64,000 nt of DNA, taken from positions 842,501 through 906,500 of the forward strand of contig MU867067.1 in NCBI GenBank assembly GCA_033725935.1, in the 5' to 3' direction. A program made the position numbers and the translations under genes. The notes under the pieces were generated by a model that worked only from the letters and a program-made list of their open reading frames with translations, ran no database searches and was not told the origin of the DNA. Shown here one piece after another: positions 46,797 through 59,373 of the stretch. This DNA is from Cladorrhinum sp. PSN259 (lineage: Eukaryota; Ascomycota; Sordariomycetes; Sordariales; Podosporaceae). Numbering within the stretch: position 1 is the first letter of the stretch; every line of letters starts with the position of its first letter.

Positions 46797-48228
46797 TCAT
46801 CTCCCTAGCTCACCGGCTCGGAACGTTTCGTCGCGTGATTGCTTCAGAAAAGGCAATAACGCAGTCCCACCAGTTCCCGTCAATTCAACATCGACGCTTG
46901 CTTGCTTCTCAATCTTTGCAAGCCTCGATGATGCAGTCGCGAGATTGAGTTTATCCACTCTTCCTGGTGCAGCTGCTTGTCTTGACGGGATGACAATATA
47001 CCTCGTTACAATCCTCAAGTGTCGATTCCTAAATGCCGCCAACGCTCCTGTAGTCGCTCTGAATGCATCCCTCAGCCGCATCCTCTCGTCGTCGTCATTC
47101 GCCGCAACCCCATCAAGCAAACCCTCAACGCCCCTTCTCAGTCCACCAGGCCATCGCTCCTCCACATGCGCCAAGAATCTCCGATGCCCCTCCGGCATGT
47201 ACGCCCTTACTTCCTGGTGGAAGCTCATTCCCTTCCCTCCATCTCCATGCCCTGGTCTGTCGGGGTTGCTATCGCCGGTAACCTTGTGCTCAACACCCAG
47301 TACCACGTCCAGCAACTGAATCAGGGAGCTCTGTCCGTTACTTCCTCCCCTGAGTTGCCGCCATTCTCCCTTGCCATTTCCCTCATCGTAAAACACGCCT
47401 TTTGGTAACCCAGCAGAAGCCATGTTCTTGCTTCCTGCTAGGAATGGCCGGATGCGGTGATAGAATACCGACGGATCGCAGTGCTCGTCCATTCTGTCTA
47501 GGAGATTGCCAAGTTCGTTGATGCGGGATGTTATCTCTGAGAGTGAGGTGACGAGAGAGGGGACATTCTTGGAGGTGCAGGCCTGGAGAGATGACAGGAG
47601 GAGAGGAATGAGCGTCCGGCCGCCCAGGGACTCCATTGCGACGGAGACCATGTAGAACCAGGACTCATCGGGGGTTCCGGTGTACGTGTGAAGAGCTGTC
47701 AGGGAGTCAAGGACGGAGAAGTCCTGGGATCTAGAACGGAAGTTCCACAAGTTGACAGCTGCATAGGTCGCTACTGGGGGGATGGAGAGATGATTGGAGA
47801 CAGCGAGGAGTGGAATGGTTATTGGTGGGGGGAGGATCTACAATCAAATCAGTGAGAGGATCATTTGCGTGGAAAGAAGTGGAAGAACTCACCTCGGCTG
47901 CTTTGTCACCGCCCCAGACATAGCCGTGAGTCAGGAATCCAAGAATAACATAAGCTCGCCGCCATTCCGATTCTGTTTTGAGATGTGTTGTCGACAAGAT
48001 TGGTAGCCTGTCAACAAGGGAGCGAAGCGTCTGATCTTGGAGGTGGACAGGAAGGTCCTTCGCCAGTGACTCCCATGGCTCATAGTAAGGGGAAGGCAGT
48101 CTTTCTAATGGCTGGTCATCAGGTAAGAAGCCATTTGAAGTGACATCGAAGTCCTCCAAGACTATTTGAGAGATATCAGAGCTATTCAACTCTGCCCTGG
48201 TAAGCGGAAGTGGTTCGCAAGGTGACAT
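46797..48228 (-). CDS. Indoleamine 2,3-dioxygenase
   Basis: Two exons (48228-47893, 47837-46797) give 458 residues; the 55-bp intron joins GDKAAE to ILPPPITIPL in frame. The first step of the kynurenine pathway: it opens the indole ring of tryptophan with O2 to N-formylkynurenine using haem. The proximal haem ligand is probably H385 in RHLRIVTRYIVIPSRQ, which aligns with human IDO1 H346. Other family blocks are WRRAYVILGFLTHGYVWG, VRAYMPEGHRRFL and GTGGTALLPFLKQSRDET. The start at 48228 (MSPCEPLPL) is preferred over an ATG 16 codons upstream that lies in a Cys-rich non-conserved leader. It is divergent from the kynureninase gene, 741 bp apart, which links it to the same pathway. Fungi often carry several IDO copies with different affinities; which one this is cannot be told. 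Confidence 0.95.
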
Positions 48229-48969
48229 ATTAACCCTAAAAATGCAGGTGCGAGTTGAAGGACAGTAACAACACAAAGACTGGTTGAGATGAAGTAGTAA
48301 GACGAAACCCAGGGATTTGGTAGATCAGGGGATAGATAAACAACGGCTTTGTGGCATTGGACTCCCGCTAGTGGTCATCCGAAATCATGGTGACGTGCTT
48401 CCGAACGCTAAACTCGGATGCATGATCTCTGGGCCAACATCCGCTTACCTGGAAATGTCGTCCCATGTAGATTAAACCTGGTATTGCACAACATTTCTGT
48501 TCGGATATCATCGGGACGACCGGTGAGCCTTGGCCGAGGGGAGACTACGGAAGATGGGATGTCTACGGTGAGGAGGCTAAGATCAGTAAATGGGACTTGG
48601 TCGCATCGGATGACGTTTAATCCATTCTATGGGCATCTGACAGAACCAAAAACCAGTTTAGTCACAACAAGAAACGAATTGACTACTGCTGCTGTTTCCA
48701 TGCCTGCATGTGGAGACACGGCAGCGGATCGGAAGTGCGGAACGGAAGACGGAAGTGCGGATGACAAAGTAAAGGTGGGGCATTGCCGCACTTCGGCCTT
48801 CCGATGAGGGCCCACTCTCGACTTACACGGAACCTCGGTGCAAAATCGGAGTCTGCCGATGACTATTGATGGTGCTGTTGACGATGTATAAAGTGAGTTT
48901 TAGAAGATAGAACTGAGAGTGGTAGTTTCACAGCACAAGTCATAGGAGAAATAAACCTGACACGACAAA
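48229..48969. promoter_or_regulatory. divergent promoter between dioxygenase and kynureninase
   Basis: The 741 bp between the two start codons should control both kynurenine-pathway genes. I see no gene in it and could not identify a specific operator. Confidence 0.5.
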
Positions 48970-50531
48970 ATGGACTTGCTGCTTGCTGCCGCCCACAACG
49001 GCGAGAAACCGACTTTTCCTCCCGAAGCCGACACACTTGAGTATGCGAAGCTTCTCGACAGCCAAGACAAAATCAGCCATCTCCGCGACCAATTCAACAT
49101 TCCCACAAAGGGCTCACTGCTGAAAAAGGCTCTTGATGGGACAATCCCAGGTACGTAATGACGTCATCTGCCCAACCCCATTTCAGGGGTAAAGTAAACA
49201 AAGCCTACTGTAGTACTCTAGTCTAACATCCATGATCCCCAGGCGACACGAAGCAAAATGGTAACATCAACCCAGAAGACGACACCACGACACCCTCAAT
49301 CTACTTTGTCGGCAACTCCCTAGGTGCCCAGCCGAAATCCGTACAGTCCCACGTATCCGCACAGCTCGAAACCTGGGCATCAATAGGCGTAAACGGCCAC
49401 TTCACCTCGCTCGGCAATTCCCCGCTTTCAGCAGCATGGCAAGACCTCGCCGAATCGTGCGCCAAAAAATCAGTGGACCTGGTCGGGGCTTCCATCCCGG
49501 AGGAAGTAATCTACATGAACACCCTGACGGTGAATCTGCACTTGATGCTCGCGGCGTTTTACAAGCCTACGACAAAAAGACATAAGATTATCATCGAGTG
49601 GAGACCCTTCCCCTCGGACTGGTACGCCGTCCAGAGTCAAATTTCCTTGCACGGGTTCACCGTCGAGGAGTCCCTGGTTGAGATCCAGCCGGATGACCGG
49701 GAAGGTAGCAAATCGCTCTACCTGTCTACCGAGAGGATCTTGGCGGCGATAGATGAACACGCGGACGCGACGGCGGTGCTGCTCTTGCCTGGCGTGCAGT
49801 ACTTTACTGGGCAGGTGCTGGATATTCCCACGATAACGAGGTACGCGCAACAGAGGGGGATAGTGGTGGGGTGGGACTTGGCTCACGCTGCGGGCAACAT
49901 TCCGCTGAGGTTGCACGATTGGGGGGTTGATTTTGCGGTTTGGTGCACGTACAAGTACCTCAATGCCGGTCCTGGGGCTACTGCGGGGTTGTTTCTGCAC
50001 GAGAAGCATCATGATAAGATTCAAGAAGGCGAGGTGAAGGGTAGGTTGGCGGGGTGGTACGGCGCTGATAAGAGGGTGAGGTTCAACATGGAGAAGGAGT
50101 TTGTCCCGAGTCCGGGCGCGTGGGGGTATCAGTTGAGCAATCCGAGCGGTATTGATTTGAGTTGTTTGAGCGCGACGCTGAGTGTGTTTGGGATGACGGG
50201 GATGAAAGAGTTGAGAGGGAAGAGCGTGGTTTTGACGGGGTACCTGGAGTGGTTGTTGCTGAAGGTTTTGGCTGAGGAGGAGGGGAATAAAAAGGGGGTG
50301 TTTAGGATACTGACGCCTGAAAGGGTTGAGGAGAGGGGGGCACAGTTGAGTTTGATGTTTAAGAGTAAAGAGGTGTTGGAGAGGGTCGGTAAGGAGTTGA
50401 CAGAGAAGGGCGTGGTGTTTGATGTGAGAAGGCCGGATGTAATTAGGGTTGCGCCTGTGCCTTTGTATTGTTCTTTCGAGGATGTTTGGCGGTTTGTTCA
50501 AGTGTTGAAGGGTGCAATTGCAGAGCTGTAA
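48970..50531 (+). CDS. BNA5: Kynureninase (L-kynurenine hydrolase), PLP enzyme
   Basis: Two exons (48970-49150, 49243-50531) give 489 residues; the 92-bp intron (GTACGT ... CCCCAG) contains a GTCTAAC branch point. It cleaves kynurenine and 3-hydroxykynurenine to anthranilate or 3-hydroxyanthranilate plus alanine, feeding NAD synthesis. The PLP lysine is K298 in CTYKYLNAGPG; D272 and H275 in GWDLAHAAGN bind the cofactor ring. YFVGNSLGAQPKSV and the block near 190 (IEWRPFPSDWYAVQSQI) are also family positions; the latter has W-R-P where many kynureninases have A-K-A before F-P-S-D. Length is normal. Divergent from the dioxygenase and convergent with the protease gene. Bna5 is the yeast name. 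Confidence 0.95.
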
Positions 50532-50680
50532 TGGGATTTGTAGAAAAAAGGGAGATTATAAGTAGAATAAGAGTAGATTTCGAAGAAGACAAGAATGAAA
50601 AGCGTAAATGTAAGTGTGTTTTGTGAACTTTTGACTGCCAACCGTGATATTATATAGGTAGTATCTTGTCTCACAGACCT

Positions 50681-53600
50681 TTATCCGCTTGGTCCCAGTG
50701 CCTTCGTAATCATCCGCCATGCATGATCTTTTGCCTCCTGAGCATCTCTGTTGGGATCAGAGTGTGGGGTGTATAGCTGGTGTCCCCAGAACAACTTTGG
50801 GGAGAGAGACCAATATTGACCCTCAGTGAGTGTGCTGAATGATTTCAAAATCTTGATCATGCCAGCGTTGGTTCGAAGTTGATCAAGACCTCCAGCACCC
50901 AGCTGGCTTTCAGCTTCAACTTTCTCCTGTTCGAGAACTTTTTGCCGGACATATGTCAGAATCAGTGCCCCGATTGCTGTAGCAACTGGTGTGGCAAATG
51001 AGGAGCCCGTCCAAGTGCGGAACCCGCCGCCTTGGCTGGTAGTCAGTTGTGACAGAATGCTCTCGCCGACTACCATGAAGTTAGTCCCATTTTGAGACGG
51101 CGGCGCGGTAAAAGATGATCGCAGTGTTCCGCTGTCGTTGCAAGAGTGAATACCAATGGCATATTGAGCGTCGTTGGCCGGCCACGCTATGGGCTGATGG
51201 GCGCCTGCATTGGAAGTTGCTGCAAAGACGACTATGTTGCTGTCCTGTGCTTTTTTGGGGGCATCCCGGACCTCACTGAGCTGGGATAGGCTGATATCTC
51301 TGAAGCCTAGTGAAAGATTGAGGATGTCAACCTTCAGCGATATGGCCCATCTAATTGCCTGGTAGCAGCTCAGTCAGCAAAAGAAGGTTGGATATTTACT
51401 TGTGTACCAACTCACCCTGGCCACCACATCTGGCCGTGGTTTCTTATACTCCTTCTGACTTTCTGGTACTTGGACATCATCTGAAGCTGTCAAGCTCACT
51501 CGAGCAATGCATAAGTGAGCACGTGGGACTAGACGCAAGATAGTCCCGGCAATAGCAGTCCCGTGTCCATCAAGATCTTGGACATGATTGTCGTCTTGGT
51601 TAATATCTGTACAAAAGTTGCGAGCTTCCTTGAACCGCATCTTTTGTGGCATCCCGCCTTTGACCGGGTTGGCCTCATTCCGCTGGTTCCCAACAAAAGC
51701 TTTTGTCCTTGCTTGCTCAAAATCGGGGTGGGAATTATCCAGACCAGTGTCCAGGATGGCGATTTTGACGGGTAAGTCTTTGTTGGTATGCTTGAATCGT
51801 TCGTCGATGGTCTTGTTGATAAACCGGAATGTTTGGGAGGATATACTCTCTCTGCCCAGGCCAGTCAGCTTTTTCGGCTCTTTGAGCCCTTCTTGTTAAA
51901 GGAATGCTTACGAGCTTTGGGATCCTTGAGCCATATGTGTACCGGGTGGAGGTCTTCTTATAGCTTGTGCTGTGATAGGAGGATTTGTTGAATTTCTAGC
52001 AAAAGTTGCTCCAAGTTGAGATGGAGTTTGTGATCGACTTTGGCTCTCACCTCCAGAGCGAACCAACTTGAAACCACTGAGTGAGCCAGTGGGGGTCGCA
52101 CGCACTGTTTTAGGTGGTATGAGCTGCTTGGAACTACAACGCAACGATCGTATCTTGAGCTGTAGGTCACGGTTCCTTTCAAGTTGTGTTTTAGATGAAG
52201 TTGCGGCCGAAGCTGGCGTTGATGATGTCTTCACCTTTGCCTGCCTTGTGCCATGTCCTTTTGCAGCGACTTTTTCTGGTAGGACGAGATCTCGATACCC
52301 GAGTTCTTTTGTGAGCTTCATATCCAGTCGCATCTCCAACGGATGGACAACACGCTTCAGAATTACCTCTTGGTCTGTCACTCTTGGATTGTCTAGCCGC
52401 TCCTCTCGGATGCACCGTTGAAACGTTAAAGCGCTGTTCAAGGCATCTGCAAAGTGGCTGTCGAGCAAATGGCAACTTTTCTGCTGACTGAACTCCCGCA
52501 AGGGTAATTCAAGACTTGGATGAGCTTGTTGGTTCCTTGCCTTTGGTAGCACCTCCTCTCCGGTTTCCAGCTCGACTAGAAACTTTGCAAATGATAGCAG
52601 AAGAGGGTATTTATTTTGAGGGTCGGATTCAAGGGTATCAGGTGAGGGATGCTGTCATGCTAGGGTGCAAGAGATGTGGGGATGGTGGATGTTATGTATG
52701 GTATGGGTGCTTTTGTCATAAAGGAAAAAGATGTTGTCCAAAGTGAGAGGGCTCTGTATCCATGGTCCTGGGTGCAGGTGTAGAATGGCGTGAGCAACGG
52801 TGAAAGCCAACATCTTCTTGTCGCTTGGCAGAAATCCTGTTTTGTAATTGGCCGGACTGAGAATGTGATCGCCCAAGAGGTCTCTCATGGACTTGGTTGG
52901 CTCAGCACAATCTTGGGAACTGTCTTTACAATAGCGGCTTGACTCGGAATCGTCCGACATGTCAAGGAATATATCCCCACGCAGTTCGACCATGAAGAAC
53001 CGACCTGTGTTGTATGCCTCCTGAGCGACCTGGCAGATCTCCTTTACGACGTCTGTGTTTACACTGCTGCTCGATCTACTGTAGTCCATGCAGACATCAG
53101 CATGCATTCACAACAGCATGATGATATTGGGGAACCATACTCTGAAGAGGAGATGATACAGCGTATCTGGTGCCAGGAACTGTGCTCCTCCATACATGAC
53201 TGAAGCGTCAGAGCCATAGCCGGACTGAAGTTTCCATCTATCACACTTTGGGAGTAGTTGAGATGAACCATTGCCTGATGGTATTGTTTCGAGTTGTTTT
53301 TTTGATTACCGCGACCTCCATATCTGCCGTGACAAGGCTCCAAGTGGGTCACCAGACGTTCAAACAGATGTTTTGACGACTGGTAAAACGTACTCTGAAA
53401 TGAGCTCTTGGGACTCGAGGTGTTTGCCTTTGGTGGTTGAAGATAAGTGCCACAAGCCTTGGGGGTTGTTCTAGTGGATATCTTTGAAAAGCACACAACA
53501 TAGCGCTCGATTGCTCGTCCACTGCGCTTGAATGCAAGAGGGTCTTGTGTAAGGTTAAGATAGCGGGCATAATGTTCCATTGGCTTGGGTGCATCGCCGT

Positions 53601-53967
53601 TGCTTTCCCTGAGCTCCTTCAAAGCCCAAAGCTTGTCACTGCCTTCTGGTAGCTCCTTTGGCCCTGGCTTCGGCACCGTGAGATGAGTGTCGTTAACTAG
53701 GCGTACAAGCTGGGTGAGTATGTCGTCTAGATCTAATCTGAGGGCGTCGACAACTTCCGGAGGAATGATGCTGCCGGGAGGGATGTGCACTGGAATTTCC
53801 ATGATGATACCCTGGAAAAGTCGAGCCTGCGTCTTGACGGAGCTCACATCGTCGGAATCTGACCTTGTAGCCGTCCAAGGATGTGGGTGAGCAAAGATCG
53901 GGCAGACCGAAACAAGGAGCTGCCATTGTTGTAGATCTTCAACGGGAATGGCAATTTTCTTTCTCAT
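50681..53967 (-). CDS. Multidomain subtilase (S8) with DUF7580-like N-terminal region; in-frame TGA
   Basis: Four exons (53967-53141, 53078-51912, 51851-51416, 51358-50681) make 1,036 codons, but codon 417 (52657-52655) is TGA. No GT donor lies within about 100 bases before it, so splicing cannot remove it. The stretch around it, with LLGDHILSPANYKTGFLPSDKKMLAFTVAHAILHLHPGPWI before and PLLLSFAKFLVELETGE after, reads as one DUF7580-like unit, so the stop breaks a real domain. Downstream a complete subtilase has the catalytic triad D699 (AILDTGLDNSHPDF), H761 (DGHGTAIAG) and S930 (GSSFATP) plus an SNAGA oxyanion site. Subtilases with large N-terminal regions occur in fungal death pathways; Podospora HET-Q2 cleaves gasdermin HET-Q1. 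No gasdermin is visible here. It is a pseudogene, a polymorphic null or a sequence error. Confidence 0.8.
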
Positions 53968-55419
53968 GGTATCTCAGGCTGCGCCTTCTGACGGCTTCGC
54001 TGTGGTCGCTTTTGTGAAAGATGAAATGTCGGCAATGGGTCTGTAGAAGAAGCCCTCTTTTCTCTCGTTGTGCCAAGGGCGCTCAGGTCATGTTCTCATT
54101 AGGCACACATGCGTACATACCTCTCGGCAGATGATTCCCTCTGCCCCGCAGAAAGTTTTACCATGGAAAGTGGCACTGCTGGAAGCGAGGAAGGTCCCGT
54201 CTGCACTCGGACTCAGTCGGGGTTGCACTTTCCTTCTGTCAACAGCTTGCTACTTCAGTTTCTTTCAGGTACTTTGGGGTTCTTTATTGCCGTCGGCAGG
54301 CTCAAAAGACCCAACGTCGGGTTCAGACAGCAGGTCAAGAGGAGCAGGATACCAAAGCGATCCGGGTTTTGACACCCGACGCATTCAGATCTCATGGTCT
54401 TGCCTCGGAGGCCGTCAACCTCACAGATACCCAACAATTCAGCTGCAACTAAAAGCCATCTGCAATTCCCGAGCACGTACGCAAGCTGATCCACCGACTT
54501 CAGATACCGGCGTGAGCAAACGGGATTCCCAGAAGGTCAGACAGGCGCTCCATTCCACCAGCCTGAACTCTGGCACACCCTCGGTCATCTCGATTCGTGC
54601 CCCGGCTGTCATGTATCCCCACCCACCCGAGATCACATCTCCACACACGAATGCAGCATGTCCATAATGCTGCATTCAATTTTCCAAAGCCAACTTTTAT
54701 GATCAAAATGGTGCGAATATGTTGTTTGGTTTCTCTTTCGCCTCAGTCACTTCTCCCATCAAGCGTGGTACTGACCATCTGCAGGCGTCATCTCGAAGAT
54801 GATTTTAAGCTTTACGTATGCATTGCCGAGGAATGCCGCGAGCCGCCGCAGCTCTTATCGTACCGAACTGTGTCTTGCAGAGAACCCTGTGACAAGAGGC
54901 TCATCTTCTTATACGAAGCAACGTCGATGATCAATGCCACGGAGCAGAAGCGGGGTTAGGGCTCACAATAAATGTTAATACAATCTCTGAACCCCTAAAC
55001 CCCTGAGCGCCAAGCGAGACTCCAAGACTCCATCCTTTTAATCCCCCCTTGTCACAGATATCGCGACGCTACGACCGCCAAGCAAAACAGTCCGTCTCAC
55101 TTGCTAAGGGGGTCGCATTGACGGCGATTTTATCGCAACATGGCACCCGTCAAAGTTATCCTTGGGCAAGAAGAGCCGAGTCTTGCAACATTTCAGCGCG
55201 AAAGTGGATCTCCAAGGAGGATCTTGGGGGTTCATTGAGGATCCCCAACGTTGTTTCTTCATTTCCGATTAGCCGTGGTACCAACATTTAGCGCTTGGGA
55301 GAGAAGACAAAAGCAATGGCTTTAAAAGGGTTTCGATATCCCACACCACCCTTGGCGTGACAAATTCTTGGTTTACCGGGGATGTTTTGTCGATTGATGA
55401 CGATCTTCAAAAACAAATC
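53968..55419. other. gene-free stretch
   Basis: 1.45 kb between the opposed starts of the subtilase and the GDSL gene. I looked for a gasdermin-like or other small partner of the protease and saw none. Open frames near 54068-54667 have no recognisable domain. Confidence 0.45.
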
Positions 55420-58400
55420 ATGCGGCTCAAAAAAAGGACATCAATACTGGGCGGTCTGGCTCTGCTTCAAGGCCAAGCAGTACTAGCGATCACCGAAACT
55501 TTTGACACAGCAAATACAGCAATAACAAGCTTATCAGATCCATCACTTGTATTCTCGGCAGTGAGTTCCTTACTCTCACGACAGGAACTAGCAGCCGGCA
55601 GCGCAGATGGACCATCGCCTTACGACTCTGGACTCGCGCCGGATGTGTTGGCTGACACTTCACCACTTAATTATGGCGAATTTCTGGAGCGACATGTGCA
55701 CTCGCATGTGCGACGGAAACTTCACACACACAATCACGCACACAACCGCACGGAGGAGAGCGGCGGACCGATAGGGAAAAGAGCAGCAAAAGACTTCTTT
55801 CTGAGGATAATGCCCCTCGGCGCTTCGATCACGCAAGGGGTAGGCTCAACGGATAATAATGGCTACCGCAAGCTTTTACGCCAACAATTACGCTTCAAGG
55901 GGTGGAAAGTAAACATGGTCGGCAGCAAAAGGAACGGTCCAATGGCGGATAACGATAACGAGGGGCATCCGGGAAGGGTGATCACCGAAGTGCAGGATGC
56001 TTTTGTCAAGTCAAAGGGGTTGATGCCGAATTTGGTGCTCATAAATGTTGGGACGTAAGTTTTTTCACTTTCCTCGTATTCCACAGATTTTTACTTTACT
56101 TTTTCTGGGCGTAACATCATCTCTTGCATGATTTCTTTTTTTCAAGCTGGCAAGAAGGAGGAGGACTGATAAAGTTTCTGGTAGGAACGACTGCTCAAAA
56201 AACATCAACCCCTCCCAAGCCTCCGTCCGTCTCCGAAGCCTCCTGGACGACATCTACTCCTCAATACCCGGCGTAACAGTCATTGTTTCCACCCTCTCAC
56301 CTTCCAAATCCAACCCTGCCTGCGCAGCAGACGTATCCCAGCAGTACCGCGATCTAGTCAACGCCTACAAATCCTCTCCCCAGTCTCGGTCACGCATCGC
56401 CCTGGCAGACTTGCACTCCGCTCTCTCGATCGAGAAACATTTGACTTCAGACGGTATACACCCCAACGACGAAGGATACAGAGTTTTTGCGTCAATATGG
56501 TGGGACGCTATCTCAAAAATCGAGGATACGATCCAGCCGCCCGTTGATACGGGTGCTCCGGACGATGAAACCGGTGGTGCAGGATCACCTGATAATAATA
56601 ACGGCAGAGTAAAGAATTGTGCCAAAGTCAAAGGGGTAGCAAGGGGCCCGGTACAGACTCAACAGGGAAGCGGAAAAGATGACGGCGGGTACGTGCACGA
56701 TCGCTTGGAGAGGGGAGTCTTGGACTCTGCGAGGATTGAGATATTCAGAGACGGCGAAAAGGCTGAGGAGATCCCAGGGAGGGTGTTTTTTGCTAATTTA
56801 GTTGTGTTAAATGGGCGGTTCGAACGCGGAGAAGAGCTGGATGATTGGGTTAGAGTCAGATTTGAGGGTTCTCGAGTCAAATGGTTTGTGAGGCAGAATT
56901 TGGGAGGGGGCAGGTTCGGGGCGTCGGTTGAGTTTGATGTTGGGTTGGAGTGTGGAAAGGGGAATCGTGAGTTCCTTTTTTTTTACTTTTTTTTTTTTTT
57001 TTACTTATCTGTTTTGAATAGAGGAAATGCTGACTTGAGTACATGTAGTTTATGCCTTTGGAGATTTTGTGAGTTTCTCAGACTCAGATAAGAAGAATAA
57101 GGGGGAAAGCTGACAAGAACAGAACAACGACGGCCTGGACGACTTCTTCTGCATCAAGGCCAACTCGGCCATCTCCGTCTCCCTCAACCGCGGCCACAAA
57201 CCCTCAACAACCGACGAGAGTGTCAGAATCCCAACGTTTGAAAGCATCGGCGAGGTGACACCAGCACACGCAGGCTTCAGCGCAGCAGACGTCCGAATCG
57301 CAGATATTGATGGCGATGGCAGAGCAGACTACTGCCTCATAAACGCCGACTCAAATATCCTCTGCTCCCGCAACGGCGGACAGGGTGACAGCTTCAACTG
57401 GCAGGGTTTCGCTGCCCCTGACACTCTCCGTGACGTTATCTTCAACCAGAAACCAGGAATCGACAAAGCAGGTATATTCTTCGGTGACATCAACGGCGAG
57501 TATGTTGTTTCCCCTTCCCCCTTTTTCTTAGGTGCAAACCCACTAATAATACTCAAGCTTCAAATCCGACTTCCTCCACATCCTAGACACAGGCGAAATA
57601 CAAACACATATCAACACCCGCTCCACCTCCTCTTCCCCCTCAACAACACTCGGAATCATCCCTTCCTTCCTCTCCGCGGGCCTAACCCACCCCGGTTTAC
57701 CAGTCCTAGGGGACATCCGCCCCCGCATAAAACTAGCCCGCATTTTTGGGTCCGGTCGGCTCGACTACATCTACCTCAAAGAATCTCCCAAATTCTTCGA
57801 CGTCCTAGTCTGGGAAAACAAAGGTTCAGGCGGAACCCAAGCCAAATCCGACGGAACCTTCTACTGCGACATGACGGGCACCGGCTCAGACGACTACGTA
57901 TGGATAAGCGCATCCGGCACCGAAGTACAGCTCTTCACCAACGTGCACTCCCCGCCCGAATGGGGGACCGACACGACCATCTCGCTAGAGAATGTTGTCT
58001 TAGGTCCCAGAGCCGGCATCCACCTGGCAGACTGGACTGGCGACGGACGCTGCGACTTTTTAGTTCAAGACAAGAAAACCGGATCCCTAAGACTCTACGA
58101 AAATAGTTTCGATCCCGAGAGGAAAGTAATCACCCTGCAGGATAAAGGCGTCGTGACGACGGGATCTGCGGAGGTCATCTGCGCACAAGGCTGGGGCGTT
58201 TCGGCGACACAAGACAGAGGCATGAGACTGGCAGATGTGGACGGGGACAAGAGAGCAGACATCCTCTGCCTGGAGCCGAACGGGAGAGTGACCGGCTGGC
58301 TGAATCGCTTGACCGGGCTCGAGGATATCGGCCAGGTCAAGTTCTCGGAAGGGTGGGACAGGGCGAACATGCGCTTCGCCGACGTTGAGGGGTCCGGAAG

Positions 58401-58838
58401 GGCCGATCTTTTGCATCTGGACAAGTACACGGGCGAGGCCAGGGTCTTTAAAAATGAGGGGTACAAAGGACCCGGTCAAGCCGGCGGGGGAAGTGCAGTT
58501 GCCTGGTCCGATAAGGGCGTTTTGTTCTCCGGTGTTGATCGGGGTGCCAACATTCATTTTGCAAACCAGGGGGGACTGGGCAGGGCTGATCTTGTGAGGG
58601 TTCTTCCTGATAATCAGGTATGTAATTCAGTTACAATGTTTTCTTTGTTGTTGCTGATGATCTTTGCTGACATCTGTGTGACAGGCTTTTACGTACTTTA
58701 ATGAATGTCCTGGCAGCTCTGGTGGTGATGATGGCCCTATTGGTAAGACCATCTCTTTTAATCCCTTGAGAGAGCTTGATTTGCTGACATGTTTACTCTT
58801 TTCTAGTTGATCCGGGTTTGCCACCCTTGACTATTTGA
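55420..58838 (+). CDS. Secreted SGNH/GDSL hydrolase with FG-GAP/VCBS repeats
   Basis: Seven exons (55420-56054, 56185-56966, 57049-57068, 57123-57499, 57558-58617, 58685-58742, 58807-58838) give 987 residues. The start at 55420 gives a basic N-terminus and hydrophobic core (MRLKKRTSILGGLALLQ) as signal peptide; an ATG 21 codons upstream would spoil it. Residues about 140-370 hold an SGNH hydrolase: MPLGASITQG (nucleophile Ser in GxS), GHPGRVI, NVGTND and DGIHPNDEGY (Asp/His pair). A Pro/Asp-rich linker follows, then FG-GAP/VCBS-type calcium-binding units: DFNNDGLDDFF, DIDGDGRADY, DINGDFKSDF, DWTGDGRCDF, DVDGDKRADI, DVEGSGRADL. Such proteins are extracellular esterases or lipases fused to a propeller. 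Exon 3 is 20 nt and is needed to keep the first repeat. Confidence 0.9.
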
Positions 58839-59373
58839 GTTCTAGTCCAAGACTTGGATTGTGTATAGCACGTGTATGAGTAAACACAGGCCCAAAGGCG
58901 TTATCGAGTTCGGATACTTGGTTAGACAGTGGCTAGAAGCCCAGGGTGGGAGTTTTCTTTTATTGTTTCGCAATCTGCTATTGGCCGTGTGCCTCTTGGA
59001 TTTGCCGTATTGTAACAACATTCTCTGTATATTAAGCCATGTACCACTGTAGATATCTAAGTAGCCATACACTTTTCCTTTGTTCATCACAATGCCTCGC
59101 TATCAGTCTTGACGAACAACGAAAACAATGGAGAGGAAGTGGAAATTGGAATTCAAGATGGGAAGACCGAGGGGGGAGCTGCACTAATCCTAACCAAGTA
59201 TAGGCAACAGGCTGGTTGACAGGTGGAAAGACTCTGTAAAAGTCTTGGGCTTCTTGGCTACAAGGAATGTGTTTTACGGGGTCTTTTGGGCCTCCCACAC
59301 CAGCAAAGTCCTGGAACTTTCTCCCTCTACACACACTGTTACACTCATGACTCAACTGGTAAAACTACCCACC
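58839..59373. other. intergenic, GDSL 3' side and ANK-HET promoter
   Basis: About 535 bp between two same-strand genes. I see the expected 3' flank and promoter, no gene. Confidence 0.45.

Noticed and set aside
49470..50501. 343-codon minus-strand frame opposite kynureninase
   Set aside because: Antisense shadow; the plus strand has clear kynureninase motifs.
54068..54667. Possible small partner gene (gasdermin-like) beside the subtilase
   Set aside because: The open frame has no gasdermin or other recognisable pattern.
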